A stretch of DNA of 64,000 nucleotides from Hydrogenovibrio marinus (GTDB lineage: Bacteria > Pseudomonadota > Gammaproteobacteria > Thiomicrospirales > Thiomicrospiraceae), in the NCBI RefSeq assembly GCF_013340845.1, contig NZ_AP020335.1, forward strand, positions 1,240,001 through 1,304,000, given 5' to 3'. Position 1 is the stretch's first letter. Each line of letters opens with the position of its first letter. Of this stretch, positions 55,034 through 63,754 are shown piece after piece. Under the pieces are notes generated by a model, which was given only the letters and a program-made list of their open reading frames with translations, was not told the origin of the DNA and did not search any database. A program made the translations under genes and the position numbers.

Positions 55034-56380
55034 ATGGCTAAAAATGTACAGTTTCACGTCAAACCTGGAGGGGTTCTAAAGGGACGCATTCGTGTACCTG
55101 GTGACAAGTCGGTATCGCATAGAAGTATTATGCTGGGGTCAATCGCAGAAGGAACAACCAGAGTAACCGGTTTTCTGGAAGGTGAAGACAGTTTAGCAAC
55201 CTTGCAAGCTTTTAAAGATATGGGAGTCCAAATCGAAGGTCCTGATCAGGGAAATGTCACTATCCACGGTGTTGGCTTACGTGGCTTGAAAAAACCATCA
55301 AATCCTTTAGATATGGGGAACTCAGGAACTGCAATGAGATTGATGGCAGGGATTCTTGCGGGCCAAGACTTTGAGTGTACTTTGATTGGGGACGCTTCTT
55401 TATCCAAACGCCCGATGAAGCGCGTGACCCAACCGCTTAGTGAAATGGGTGCTGATATTGATACTGCCGAAGGTGGAATGCCTCCTTTGCATCTTAAGCC
55501 GACTAAAACAGGTTTAAATGCTATTGACTACACGCTGCCAATGGCGAGTGCTCAGGTTAAGTCTTGCGTATTGCTTGCAGGTCTTTATGCAAATGGGACG
55601 ACCTCTGTCGTTGAGCCTGCACCAACTCGCGATCACACGGAGCGCATGTTGAAAGGCTTTGGTTATGATGTAAAAACCGAAAAACTTGATAGCATGCAAA
55701 CTCGTGTTGAGCTGAAGGGTGGTGGTGTATTAAAGGCCATGGATATCGATGTACCTTCAGACATCTCTTCAGCAGCATTCTTTATGGTAGCAGCCGCCAT
55801 CGCACCGGAAGCAGACTTGGTGATTGAGCATGTTGGTATCAACCCGACAAGAACTGGCGTTATAGATATTCTGAAGCTGATGGGCGCTGATATTACTTTG
55901 GAAAATGAATCTACAGTTGGTGGTGAGCCTGTTGCAGATATTCATGTTAAGTCTTCTAAATTAAAAGGCATCAAGATTCCAGAAGCCTTGGTACCTCTTG
56001 CGATTGATGAGTTTCCAGTGTTGTTCGTAGCAGCCGCTGCCGCAGAAGGGCAAACGGTTTTGACTGGTGCAGAAGAGTTGCGTGTAAAAGAGTCCGATCG
56101 TATCCAGGTGATGGCGGATGCATTAATTGCGGTTGGTATTGATGCGCAACCGACACCTGATGGAATGGTGATTAATGGTGGGCAACAAAAAAGCCAGGTT
56201 GGGGGTATTAACAGTCATCACGACCATAGAATTTCAATGGCAATGACTGTTGCCGGATTGAATGCTGTTGACGATATTGTGATTGATGATTGCGCTAACG
56301 TGAATACATCATTTCCAACATTTGTCCAATTGGTTAATCAGATCGGAATGACAGTAAATGTCGTTAAGGAAGGGCAATAA
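55034..56380 (+). CDS. aroA: 3-phosphoshikimate 1-carboxyvinyltransferase (EPSP synthase)
   Basis: The sixth shikimate-pathway enzyme, 448 residues. It begins the conserved fold with IRVPGDKSVSHRSIMLGSIAEG, then LDMGNSGTAMRLMAGIL and LSKRPMKRVTQPL, and ends with EELRVKESDRI and HHDHRISMAM. The GNSGTAMR loop has Ala after the Thr and resembles class II enzymes. It overlaps cmk by one base (TAATG). Near its 3' end it carries a shortened copy of the dispersed motif. Confidence 0.97.
   Translation: MAKNVQFHVKPGGVLKGRIRVPGDKSVSHRSIMLGSIAEGTTRVTGFLEGEDSLATLQAFKDMGVQIEGPDQGNVTIHGVGLRGLKKPSNPLDMGNSGTAMRLMAGILAGQDFECTLIGDASLSKRPMKRVTQPLSEMGADIDTAEGGMPPLHLKPTKTGLNAIDYTLPMASAQVKSCVLLAGLYANGTTSVVEPAPTRDHTERMLKGFGYDVKTEKLDSMQTRVELKGGGVLKAMDIDVPSDISSAAFFMVAAAIAPEADLVIEHVGINPTRTGVIDILKLMGADITLENESTVGGEPVADIHVKSSKLKGIKIPEALVPLAIDEFPVLFVAAAAAEGQTVLTGAEELRVKESDRIQVMADALIAVGIDAQPTPDGMVINGGQQKSQVGGINSHHDHRISMAMTVAGLNAVDDIVIDDCANVNTSFPTFVQLVNQIGMTVNVVKEGQ
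56187..56205 (+). repeat. Dispersed motif, shortened copy G
   Basis: AAAAAAGCCAGGTTGGGGG: the A-tract and core GCCAGGTTGGG are kept but the CT between them is missing. In aroA. Confidence 0.5.
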
Positions 56381-57045
56381 TGTCATCTCCTGTTGTAGCA
56401 ATTGACGGTCCTAGTGGCGTAGGTAAAGGTACACTGGCGCAGTGGCTTTGTTGTAAAACCGGGTTTCACTTGTTAGACAGTGGCGCTATTTATCGAGCAC
56501 TGGCTTACGGCGTATCGAAAGAAGGTATTGATATTGCCGATGTTGAGAGTTTGGTGACATTGGCGGAATCTTTGCCGGTTGAGTTTAAGGCGACCAGTAT
56601 TATTTATGCAGGTGATGATGTGACGTCGATTATTCGAACAGAAGAGGTTGCTGCAGTTGCATCGAAAGTGGCCGCAATTCCTGAAGTTAGGCAGTCATTA
56701 CTAAAGCGCCAAAAAGATTTTGCACAAGCACCTGGATTAATCGCTGATGGACGAGATATGGGGACGGTTGTTTTCCCAAATGCCAATGTTAAGTTGTTTT
56801 TAACTGCTTCTGCAGAAGAAAGAGCAAAAAGACGTGTTAACCAGTTGAAAAATCAAGGGGTTAGTGCTAACATTGCGCAAATTACTCAGGACATCATGGA
56901 AAGAGATGAAAGAGATCGTACTCGAAGCTCTTCTCCTCTGATCCCCGCAGACGATGCTTTGATTATTGATACGACGAGTTTAACGATTCAAGAAGTATGC
57001 GATAAAGCACAAGGCGCGTTAGTTGAAGCGGGAATTGATTTCTGA
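56380..57045 (+). CDS. cmk: Cytidylate kinase
   Basis: Phosphorylates CMP and dCMP. The 221 residues have the P-loop AIDGPSGVGKGTLAQWL, DSGAIYRALAYG, the DGRDMGTVVFPNANVKLFL motif and the LID region RDERDRTRSSSPL. Coupled to aroA by a one-base overlap and followed by a terminator, then rpsA, as in E. coli and pseudomonads. Confidence 0.97.
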   Translation: MSSPVVAIDGPSGVGKGTLAQWLCCKTGFHLLDSGAIYRALAYGVSKEGIDIADVESLVTLAESLPVEFKATSIIYAGDDVTSIIRTEEVAAVASKVAAIPEVRQSLLKRQKDFAQAPGLIADGRDMGTVVFPNANVKLFLTASAEERAKRRVNQLKNQGVSANIAQITQDIMERDERDRTRSSSPLIPADDALIIDTTSLTIQEVCDKAQGALVEAGIDF

Positions 57046-57083
57046 TAAAAACTACGTAACTTATTGTTATGTAAAAAGAATCT

Positions 57084-57120
57084 AATCTTTATTCGAAAAT
57101 TCGAATAAAGATTTTTGTTT
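57084..57120 (+). terminator. Terminator between cmk and rpsA
   Basis: A 14-bp perfect inverted repeat AATCTTTATTCGAA/TTCGAATAAAGATT followed by TTTGTTTTT. Very A+T-rich, but long. Confidence 0.8.
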
Positions 57121-57255
57121 TTGTAGTGATTTAAAACTGCAGAGCGATTTAGTCAGGCGTTTGGGAGTCTGATCTTTAATTAACTGACCCGATTATTTCT
57201 TTTACACCCCAATCAAGAGAATATAAACGGCTTTTTAAAATTTTGGTATAACCCC

Positions 57256-58929
57256 ATGAGTGAATTATCTTTCGCTGAATTATTTGAACAGTCTTTACAA
57301 GAAGACAAATTCCAAACTGGTTCCCTAATCCTAGGGACTGTAGTCGCAATCGACAAAGAAGCTGTTTTGGTCGATGCTGGTATGAAATCTGAATCTGCTA
57401 TTCCTAAAGCACAATTTGAAAACGCTAACGGCGAACTAGAAGTTGCTGTTGGTGATCAAGTTGAAGTTTACTTGGAAACGCTAGAAGACGGCTTTGGTGA
57501 GACTCGTTTGTCTCGTGAAAAAGCTAAGCGTGCTAAGACTTGGGATCGTTTGGAAACTGCTCTTGAAAATAACGAAACTGTTGTGGGTCTTGTTACCGGT
57601 AAAGTTAAAGGTGGCTTAACAGTTGACGTTGAAGGTGTTCGTGGTTTCTTGCCTGGTTCACTTGTGGACGTTCGTCCGATTCGCGACTTTGGCTTCCTAG
57701 AAGGTAAAGAGATCGAACTTAAACTTGTTAAACTAGATCGTAAGCGTAACAACGTTGTTGTTTCTCGTCGTGCTGTGATTGAAGCTGAAAACTCTGTAGA
57801 AAGAGAAGCGCTTCTTGCAAACATGGAAGAAGGTTCTACGCTTAAAGGTATCGTTAAAAACCTTACTGACTATGGTGCGTTTATCGACCTTGGTGGTATT
57901 GACGGTCTACTTCACATCACTGATATGGCTTGGCGTCGTGTTAACCACCCATCAGAAGTTATCCAAGTGGGTGATGAGATTGAAGTTAAAGTTCTTAAGT
58001 TCGACAAAGACAAGAACCGTGTTTCTCTAGGTATGAAACAACTTCAAGAAGATCCTTGGGCTGATATGGTTGCTCGTTACCCAATTGGTGCGGAAATCAT
58101 GGGGAAAGTTGCCAACATCACTGATTATGGCGCATTCATCGAAATCGAAGATGGTATTGAAGGGTTGGTGCATACTTCTGAGTTGGATTGGACTAACCGT
58201 AACATCCACCCATCTAAAGTTGTTCACCTAGGACAAGAAGTTAAAGTTAAGATTTTGGATGTTGACCAAGAGCGTCGTCGTATTTCATTGTCTATCAAGC
58301 AGTGTACTGTTAACCCATGGGAAGCGTTCTCTGCAACTCATGCTAAAGGTGACAAAATCTCTGGTAGCATCAAGTCTATTACTGACTTCGGTATCTTCAT
58401 CGGTCTAGATGGTAACATTGATGGTCTTGTTCACTTGACAGACATTTCTTGGTCTCAACCAGGTGAAGAAGCTGTTCGTGACTTCAAAAAAGGTGATGAA
58501 CTAGAAACTGTTATCCTTTCAATTGATCCAGAGCGTGAAAGAATCTCTCTAGGTCTTAAGCAACTTGAACAAGATCCTTTTGGTGAATTTGTTGCTGAAA
58601 ACGGTAAAAATAGCATCGTAACTGGTACTGTTAAGTCTGTTGACGAAAAAGGTGCTGTTATTGATCTAGCTGATGACGTTGAAGGTTATTTGCGAGCTTC
58701 TGAACTTGCTGAAGATACTCGCGATGCAAGCTCAGTTCTTAAAGTTGGTGATACTGTCGAAGCGAAAGTGATGAATGTCGATCGTAAAAACCGTACGCTT
58801 TCTCTTTCTGTAAAAGAAAAAGAAGCTCAGGAAGAAGCAAACGCGATTAAAGACTATTCATCATCACAACCGCAAGCAGCAAGTACTATTGGTGACTTGC
58901 TAAAAGGTCAGCTTTCTACTGACGAGTAA
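57256..58929 (+). CDS. rpsA: 30S ribosomal protein S1
   Basis: A 557-residue protein with six S1 RNA-binding repeats (typical blocks: [98 protein letters not shown]). It helps the ribosome bind structured mRNAs. Length is normal for gammaproteobacteria. The 210-base gap before it holds the cmk terminator and presumably its own promoter. Confidence 0.98.
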   Translation: MSELSFAELFEQSLQEDKFQTGSLILGTVVAIDKEAVLVDAGMKSESAIPKAQFENANGELEVAVGDQVEVYLETLEDGFGETRLSREKAKRAKTWDRLETALENNETVVGLVTGKVKGGLTVDVEGVRGFLPGSLVDVRPIRDFGFLEGKEIELKLVKLDRKRNNVVVSRRAVIEAENSVEREALLANMEEGSTLKGIVKNLTDYGAFIDLGGIDGLLHITDMAWRRVNHPSEVIQVGDEIEVKVLKFDKDKNRVSLGMKQLQEDPWADMVARYPIGAEIMGKVANITDYGAFIEIEDGIEGLVHTSELDWTNRNIHPSKVVHLGQEVKVKILDVDQERRRISLSIKQCTVNPWEAFSATHAKGDKISGSIKSITDFGIFIGLDGNIDGLVHLTDISWSQPGEEAVRDFKKGDELETVILSIDPERERISLGLKQLEQDPFGEFVAENGKNSIVTGTVKSVDEKGAVIDLADDVEGYLRASELAEDTRDASSVLKVGDTVEAKVMNVDRKNRTLSLSVKEKEAQEEANAIKDYSSSQPQAASTIGDLLKGQLSTDE

Positions 58930-58943
58930 AATGCAACAAACTG

Positions 58944-58969
58944 CTCTATCTCTCGTTTAAGAGATGGAG
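58944..58969 (+). other. Hairpin after rpsA
   Basis: Ten-base-pair stem CTCTATCTCT/AGAGATGGAG (one G-U) with a 6-base loop, 15 bases after the stop. No T-run follows, so it is more likely an mRNA-stabilising or processing structure than a terminator. Confidence 0.55.
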
Positions 58970-59016
58970 TAGTGCCTAGTCTTAATAGACTTATGGGGGA
59001 TGGATATCCCATTTTA

Positions 59017-59041
59017 CTCTTAAGTAATTAAGAGACTTTTT
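59017..59041 (+). terminator. Possible weak terminator before ihfB
   Basis: Stem CTCTTAA/TTAAGAG, 4-base loop, then ACTTTTTA. It lies 20 bases before the ihfB start, so it could attenuate read-through from rpsA. Confidence 0.5.
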
Positions 59042-59060
59042 ACAGAAAGAGACAGTAAAA

Positions 59061-59366
59061 ATGACTAAGTCAGAATTGATCGAATTGATTGCTAGACGTC
59101 AAACTCAATTTAGTCAAAAAGACGTTGAGTTAGCGGTGAATCAAATTATTGACTCTATGATAGAAAGCCTATCAGAGGGGGATAGAATCGAGATTCGCGG
59201 CTTTGGAAGTTTTAGTCTTCATCATCGGCAAGCTCGTGTTGGGAGAAACCCTAAAACCGGTGAGAATGTTGAGCTGGGAGAGAAGAGGGTTCCTCATTTC
59301 AAACCTGGAAAGACTTTAAGAGATGAGGTCGACGAATCTAAGGATATGTACGACATTATTTCTTAA
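59061..59366 (+). CDS. ihfB: Integration host factor subunit beta
   Basis: A 101-residue member of the HU/IHF family, identified as IHF-beta by [23 protein letters not shown] and the arm [20 protein letters not shown], and by its position behind rpsA. With IHF-alpha it bends DNA at specific sites. A terminator follows. Confidence 0.96.
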   Translation: MTKSELIELIARRQTQFSQKDVELAVNQIIDSMIESLSEGDRIEIRGFGSFSLHHRQARVGRNPKTGENVELGEKRVPHFKPGKTLRDEVDESKDMYDIIS

Positions 59367-59393
59367 CGATAAAAACTCACATTCTAATTTTCC

Positions 59394-59433
59394 AAAGGGG
59401 TACAATATTTTAAAAAATTGTACCCCTTTTTTT
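59394..59433 (+). terminator. Strong terminator abutting the lapA start codon
   Basis: Perfect 13-bp stem AAAGGGGTACAAT/ATTGTACCCCTTT, 10-base loop, then T-run. The last T is directly followed by the ATG of lapA, so no room is left for an ordinary ribosome-binding site. Confidence 0.9.
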
Positions 59434-59766
59434 ATGTTCAAAGCATTCTCAATCATTATCACCATCCTGTTTTTGGCCTTCGGAATATTTCTAGGTGTTC
59501 TGAATCCGGGCAATGTTAAATTTGATTTAATTTTTCAGCAAATTGATATCCCGTTATCAATTCTGTTAGCGATTACGTTTTCTATAGGCATGTTATTGTC
59601 AGGCACTTATTTCACTTTTATTTTGCTGAGTAAACAATGGCAATTAAGAAAAGTAAATAAGCAAAAAGCAAAACTTTCCGGTGAGATAGTCCAGCTTCAA
59701 AAGCAGATTGCTGGCTACGAGAATTCGAAAGTGATTGAAGCTAAGAATGAAATTGCAACGTTGTAA
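59434..59766 (+). CDS. lapA: LapA-family (DUF1049) inner-membrane protein
   Basis: 110 residues counted from the ATG at 59434: two membrane helices (about 2-22 and 36-60) separated by the short periplasmic loop NPGNVKFDLIFQQIDIPLS, then a cytoplasmic coiled coil (about 68-105). This matches LapA (YciS), which works with LapB in controlling lipopolysaccharide synthesis; no lapB follows, pyrF does. The frame is open further upstream, but an earlier start would run through the terminator stem and overlap ihfB, so 59434 is preferred. Confidence 0.85.
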   Translation: MFKAFSIIITILFLAFGIFLGVLNPGNVKFDLIFQQIDIPLSILLAITFSIGMLLSGTYFTFILLSKQWQLRKVNKQKAKLSGEIVQLQKQIAGYENSKVIEAKNEIATL

Positions 59767-59780
59767 GCAAAGAGAGATAT

Positions 59781-60497
59781 ATGCACAAAAAATCAGGTAT
59801 TCCAGATCCTAAAGTCGTTGTGGCTTTAGATTTTCCATCAGTCGCAAGAGCAACATCTTTCATCAATCAGATGAAACCCAATCTGTGTCGCCTAAAAATA
59901 GGTAAGGAGTTGTTTGCAATTGGTGGGCCTGCTTTTGTCGAAAGTTGTATCGACAAAGGGTTTGATGTTTTTCTGGATTTAAAATATCACGACATTCCAA
60001 ATACCGTCGCGAAAGCATGTCAAGCCGCTGCAAAAATGGGCGTTTGGATGATTAATGTTCATGCCTTGGGCGGACGCAAAATGATGGAAGCAGCAAAAGA
60101 AGCTGTCTTGCAAAACTCTCATCAACCGATTCTAATTGGTGTGACCATATTAACAAGCATGGAAGAATCTGACCTAAAAGAGGTGGGATTGGTCGGAACG
60201 CCCCATGACAATGTGCTGCGCTTGGCAAAGTTGGCATCAGATTCCGGTTTAGACGGGGTTGTTTGCTCAGCACAAGAGGCTGCCGCAATTCGTGAAGTAG
60301 TAGGGAAAGATTTTTGTTTGGTGACGCCTGGCATTAGACCAGAGACAGCAGATGCAAATGATCAAAAACGCATAATGACACCTGAGGCAGCACTAGCGGC
60401 AGGATCAAGCTACTTGGTCATTGGAAGACCAATCACACAAGCTAAAGATCCTATTCAAGCTTTGGTTGATATCAATGAATCCATCAAGGGTCTATAG
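59781..60497 (+). CDS. pyrF: Orotidine 5'-phosphate decarboxylase
   Basis: It makes UMP in pyrimidine synthesis. The 238 residues have VVVALDFPSVARA, the catalytic Asp-Lys-Asp site in VFLDLKYHDIPNTV, VHALGG, VTPGIRPE and YLVIGRPITQA. It is the last gene of the plus-strand cluster and meets the histidine kinase gene three bases away. The link lapA-pyrF is also seen in E. coli, with lapB between. Confidence 0.97.
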   Translation: MHKKSGIPDPKVVVALDFPSVARATSFINQMKPNLCRLKIGKELFAIGGPAFVESCIDKGFDVFLDLKYHDIPNTVAKACQAAAKMGVWMINVHALGGRKMMEAAKEAVLQNSHQPILIGVTILTSMEESDLKEVGLVGTPHDNVLRLAKLASDSGLDGVVCSAQEAAAIREVVGKDFCLVTPGIRPETADANDQKRIMTPEAALAAGSSYLVIGRPITQAKDPIQALVDINESIKGL

Positions 60498-60500
60498 TGC

Positions 60501-62045
60501 TTAATTCTTAATAGTGGGTAGCGTGATTTTTATCACCACTCCAATGGGCTGGTTACCTATGTCCATATAGTTAAAGGCTTCGGCCTTGCCTTTATGGAAA
60601 TCTGTAATCAGTTTAACAATATAAAGCCCCAGTCCCAAATGTGCCTGATTGTCAGCGTTGGTTTCTCGAATAGATGTCATACCATCAAATATTTGCTTCT
60701 CAATTGATTGCGGCAGCGCTTTCCCTGTATTTTGCACAAGAATTTCCACCTCATTTTGAGTGTTTAATGCCGCACTGATGGTAATCGGTTCCTTGCCATT
60801 ATCGAAATCTTTAGCATTGCTGATCAACTTATCCATAAGTTGCTCAAGCATAAAACCATCACCAATGACGCGAGTGTCGGACGGCATGTTGATTTGAATA
60901 TTGAATCGATGGTCAGGATTCAAGGCAATCACGTTCTCTAGGTAATGAGTCAACATTTCGGATATATAAAAAGGTTCTGGCTCCTGCATTGATAAACTTT
61001 CTTCAATACTGTTGGCTTCCGACAAAGAACTGATGATTTGCTTTAATTGCTCTAAAGCATGTTTTGAGTACCGAACCTGTTTATGGTCGATATCCTGTTC
61101 CAATAATGACAATGACATTGATAAACGATTCATAGGGTTGTGCAGCTCATGTCGCAAAGCTTTTGGCAACTGCTTTAAGTAACGTTCATAAGCTGAAAGC
61201 TGACTTAACATATCGTGGATATGGTGGCGCAAATCTGAAATCTCGTCATAGTAGTATCGAGGCAGAATATCGGAAAAGTTAAGCTTATTGACCTTGCCGT
61301 GCGCATCAAACGTATTGCGGACATCGTAATCCAAGCGGGCAATTCGTTTTGAGAGCGATGCGATGTAAAGTACCGCACCAAAGAATACAACAAGGAAAAT
61401 CAATGCACCCATTCCGATTAAGCGATAAAACCGCTTCAGAGAGTCGGTCAGCAAGCTGTTCATGGTTTGCTCTAAAACAATCGCACCAATAATGTGTCCT
61501 CTAAGTTTTAGCGGGGTGGCGGACATTAAAGAAATAGGGTTATCTTTATACATACGGTATTGCTGGAATGTATGACCCGAAATTGCCTGACGAATAAGTG
61601 CTACTTCCGGGTTGGTGCTCTGAGGGTAGGGGTATGGCAGAGTAAAGGGAATGACATTGGAAAGTGTTTTGATCAAAAAGTAGCCGACCCTGGCAAACCA
61701 ATCCTTATTCAAGTCACTCGGCTGTTGTGAAAGACGACCCACTACGTAAGTTACTTGACCGAACTCGTTGACAATCCAAAGTACTGACTTATCCAGATTT
61801 AAATGGCTAAGTTGATTTGTTGGTGTACCAGACAATATTTGCTGCGCCCATAAATCTGTACGATTTTCAAGTACATAGGATAGGTTTATAACAGTTTGCT
61901 GCTGAATAATCGCTTGGTTTTCAAGCAGCATTCTGTGAAGGTCAATTGCAAATCGGTAAGCAAGTGCAGGAAGGAGGGTTAACATCAGAAGCAGTATGTA
62001 AAACCGCGTTCTGATTGTTAATCTCATTTTAAATGAGGGCTTCAT
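60501..62045 (-). CDS. Membrane sensor histidine kinase
   Basis: A 514-residue kinase. TM helix about 14-32, a periplasmic sensor of about 170 residues, TM helix about 209-230, a HAMP-like linker, then the phosphoacceptor His299 in ALRHELHNPMNRLSMSL and an ATPase domain ending in AHLGLGLYIVKLITDFHKG. The H-box motif HELHNP is normal. It overlaps the upstream response regulator gene by four bases, so they form a two-component pair. The pair resembles the type linked to proteobacterial sortases (PdsS/PdsR), but no sortase is in view; stimulus unknown. Confidence 0.9.
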   Translation of the reverse strand: MKPSFKMRLTIRTRFYILLLMLTLLPALAYRFAIDLHRMLLENQAIIQQQTVINLSYVLENRTDLWAQQILSGTPTNQLSHLNLDKSVLWIVNEFGQVTYVVGRLSQQPSDLNKDWFARVGYFLIKTLSNVIPFTLPYPYPQSTNPEVALIRQAISGHTFQQYRMYKDNPISLMSATPLKLRGHIIGAIVLEQTMNSLLTDSLKRFYRLIGMGALIFLVVFFGAVLYIASLSKRIARLDYDVRNTFDAHGKVNKLNFSDILPRYYYDEISDLRHHIHDMLSQLSAYERYLKQLPKALRHELHNPMNRLSMSLSLLEQDIDHKQVRYSKHALEQLKQIISSLSEANSIEESLSMQEPEPFYISEMLTHYLENVIALNPDHRFNIQINMPSDTRVIGDGFMLEQLMDKLISNAKDFDNGKEPITISAALNTQNEVEILVQNTGKALPQSIEKQIFDGMTSIRETNADNQAHLGLGLYIVKLITDFHKGKAEAFNYMDIGNQPIGVVIKITLPTIKN

Positions 62046-62749
62046 TTTTGTCGCCAGCTGTAACCTCGGCCATATTCGTTGTGAATAAGATTAAAGTCAT
62101 TATCAACTTTCTTAAATGCATTTCTAATACGGCAGATGTGGGTATTAATAGTATTTCGTTCAACAACACCCTGTGTCGATTCCTGAAGCTTGTCATAAGT
62201 GACAACACCTTTTTCGCCCGTTAAAGCAAACTGCTTCAACATTTCAAACTCAGTGGCAGTCAGGTCTAACACCTGGCTGTGCCAGTAGGCTTTGAATTCA
62301 TTGTTTGCCAACACTAAACCATCAATTAATGACTTGTCGCCATCATCGCTAGATTGGATTGAGCCGGTGATGCGCAAAAGGTTTTTAACTTTTGCCGTTA
62401 ATACACCAAGGCTGATCGGTTTTGGCAAATAGTCGATAGCACCTAGAGCATGGCCTGTGTAAATGTCGAACTCCGATTGACGTTCAGAAAGGAAAATCAC
62501 GGGTATTGCAATTTCAAATGATAAAAGGTGCTTAGCAAGCTCAAAACCACCATCAATTTCATTCCCCAAAATAATATCGGAAATAACCAAATCAGGTAGG
62601 CCCTCTTCAAAGCTAGCTTCAGCAGAAGCTCTGTCGCTAAAGGTTTTGATTTTGAAACCTTGTTCTGAAAGTGCCGTACCTAGGTTTTCCAATTGTAATG
62701 GGTCGTCTTCAACAATTGTGATGGTGTAATCATTGTTTAGCATTGCCAT
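62042..62749 (-). CDS. Response regulator with winged-helix output
   Basis: A 235-residue OmpR-type regulator. The receiver has the acidic pair in IVEDDPLQL, phospho-acceptor Asp58 in LVISDIILGNEIDGG, and the lysine in YLPKPIS. The C-terminal winged helix (about 140-235) has LTATEFEMLKQFA and VVERNTINTHICRIRNAF. AGGAAGAG precedes the ATG. The EIDGGFELAK sequence recalls PdsR-type regulators, which is a tentative comparison. It pairs with the kinase downstream. Confidence 0.9.
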   Translation of the reverse strand: MAMLNNDYTITIVEDDPLQLENLGTALSEQGFKIKTFSDRASAEASFEEGLPDLVISDIILGNEIDGGFELAKHLLSFEIAIPVIFLSERQSEFDIYTGHALGAIDYLPKPISLGVLTAKVKNLLRITGSIQSSDDGDKSLIDGLVLANNEFKAYWHSQVLDLTATEFEMLKQFALTGEKGVVTYDKLQESTQGVVERNTINTHICRIRNAFKKVDNDFNLIHNEYGRGYSWRQK

Positions 62750-62790
62750 GAACTCTTCCTGTTGTAATTGGTTTTATAAGATTTTACAAC

Positions 62791-63723
62791 TTAACTGATG
62801 TACTGGAAGTCCAAAACCTGCATATTCATAATTAATCCAGCATCTTGAATAGGCAGTACGATGGCATCTTCGCCTGAATGGTTATGATGCGAATGCCACC
62901 AGCCAGGAGGCGTAACAAATACAGCGCCCGGTTCCCACATTGCTTTGATTGGATCAACCAAGTTGCCGTTTTCGTCAATTTCTTTACTGATTAAAGTGTA
63001 GGTATCTGAGCCGGCAGCAACACAGTAGTCGATCGCGACAGAGTTGTGTCTATGAGGCTTCTGGACGACACCAGCAGGCAAAGCATTATATAAAGACCAT
63101 AGTGTATGGGTAAGCGTCATGGTTTTTGGGAAGTTAGGATTCGCCAAAAGAATGCCTGTTCTATTTCTGCCCTCACCTTCACTTCGTACTTTGGCAAGTT
63201 CATTATCCAAACGCTCTTTAGTGTAAAGAACAGGGCTGAAGCGTTGCTGAGTAGGCTGTACCCCCAAATATTTCAATAGCGGGGCATCATTTACCCAATA
63301 TATAGCAGTGTCTTCCGAAGCAGTGTGTAAAGCACCTTCAACAGAAGGTAGTGTGAAAAGGTCGCCCGTCTTCCACTCGATAGTTCCCTCTGACATCTGT
63401 GTTTTACCTTGTCCGTTAATGACATAGAACATTTGAGAGGTTACTTTCGCTGAAGTTTTGATAGACTCGCCCTTGCAAATGCGAACAAAGTTCGCCAATA
63501 GATTTGGGGATGTTGCTGGGTAGTCAATTTCAAGTGATTTGGACAAATCAAAAGGAATGATTCGTGTTGGTCCGGATTGATGTAAAGATGCCGCAAAGCT
63601 TGCTACATCAATTTTAGGCATTGGCGGGTTTACAGCAGACATGTACTCTTTAAAGTCAGCCTGTGTTTGCCATTGCTGTTGAGAAACTTCTTGACGTAAT
63701 TCAACGGATTGATTTGGAATCAT
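62791..63723 (-). CDS. Bicupin protein related to gentisate 1,2-dioxygenase
   Basis: A 310-residue two-cupin protein. The N-terminal cupin (about 90-165) keeps the fold pattern (MFYVINGQGKTQ, WKTGDLFTLPS) but lacks the paired metal histidines. The C-terminal cupin (about 215-305) has KPHRHNSVAIDY and PGAVFVTPPGWWHSHHNHSG, a good metal site. In gentisate dioxygenases the working site is usually in the N-terminal cupin, so the activity here is uncertain. No aromatic-degradation genes lie nearby. It sits between the regulator gene and rpoN. Confidence 0.7.
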   Translation of the reverse strand: MIPNQSVELRQEVSQQQWQTQADFKEYMSAVNPPMPKIDVASFAASLHQSGPTRIIPFDLSKSLEIDYPATSPNLLANFVRICKGESIKTSAKVTSQMFYVINGQGKTQMSEGTIEWKTGDLFTLPSVEGALHTASEDTAIYWVNDAPLLKYLGVQPTQQRFSPVLYTKERLDNELAKVRSEGEGRNRTGILLANPNFPKTMTLTHTLWSLYNALPAGVVQKPHRHNSVAIDYCVAAGSDTYTLISKEIDENGNLVDPIKAMWEPGAVFVTPPGWWHSHHNHSGEDAIVLPIQDAGLIMNMQVLDFQYIS

Positions 63724-63754
63724 TGTTAATACTCTTGTTTAATTTTTTATAAAA

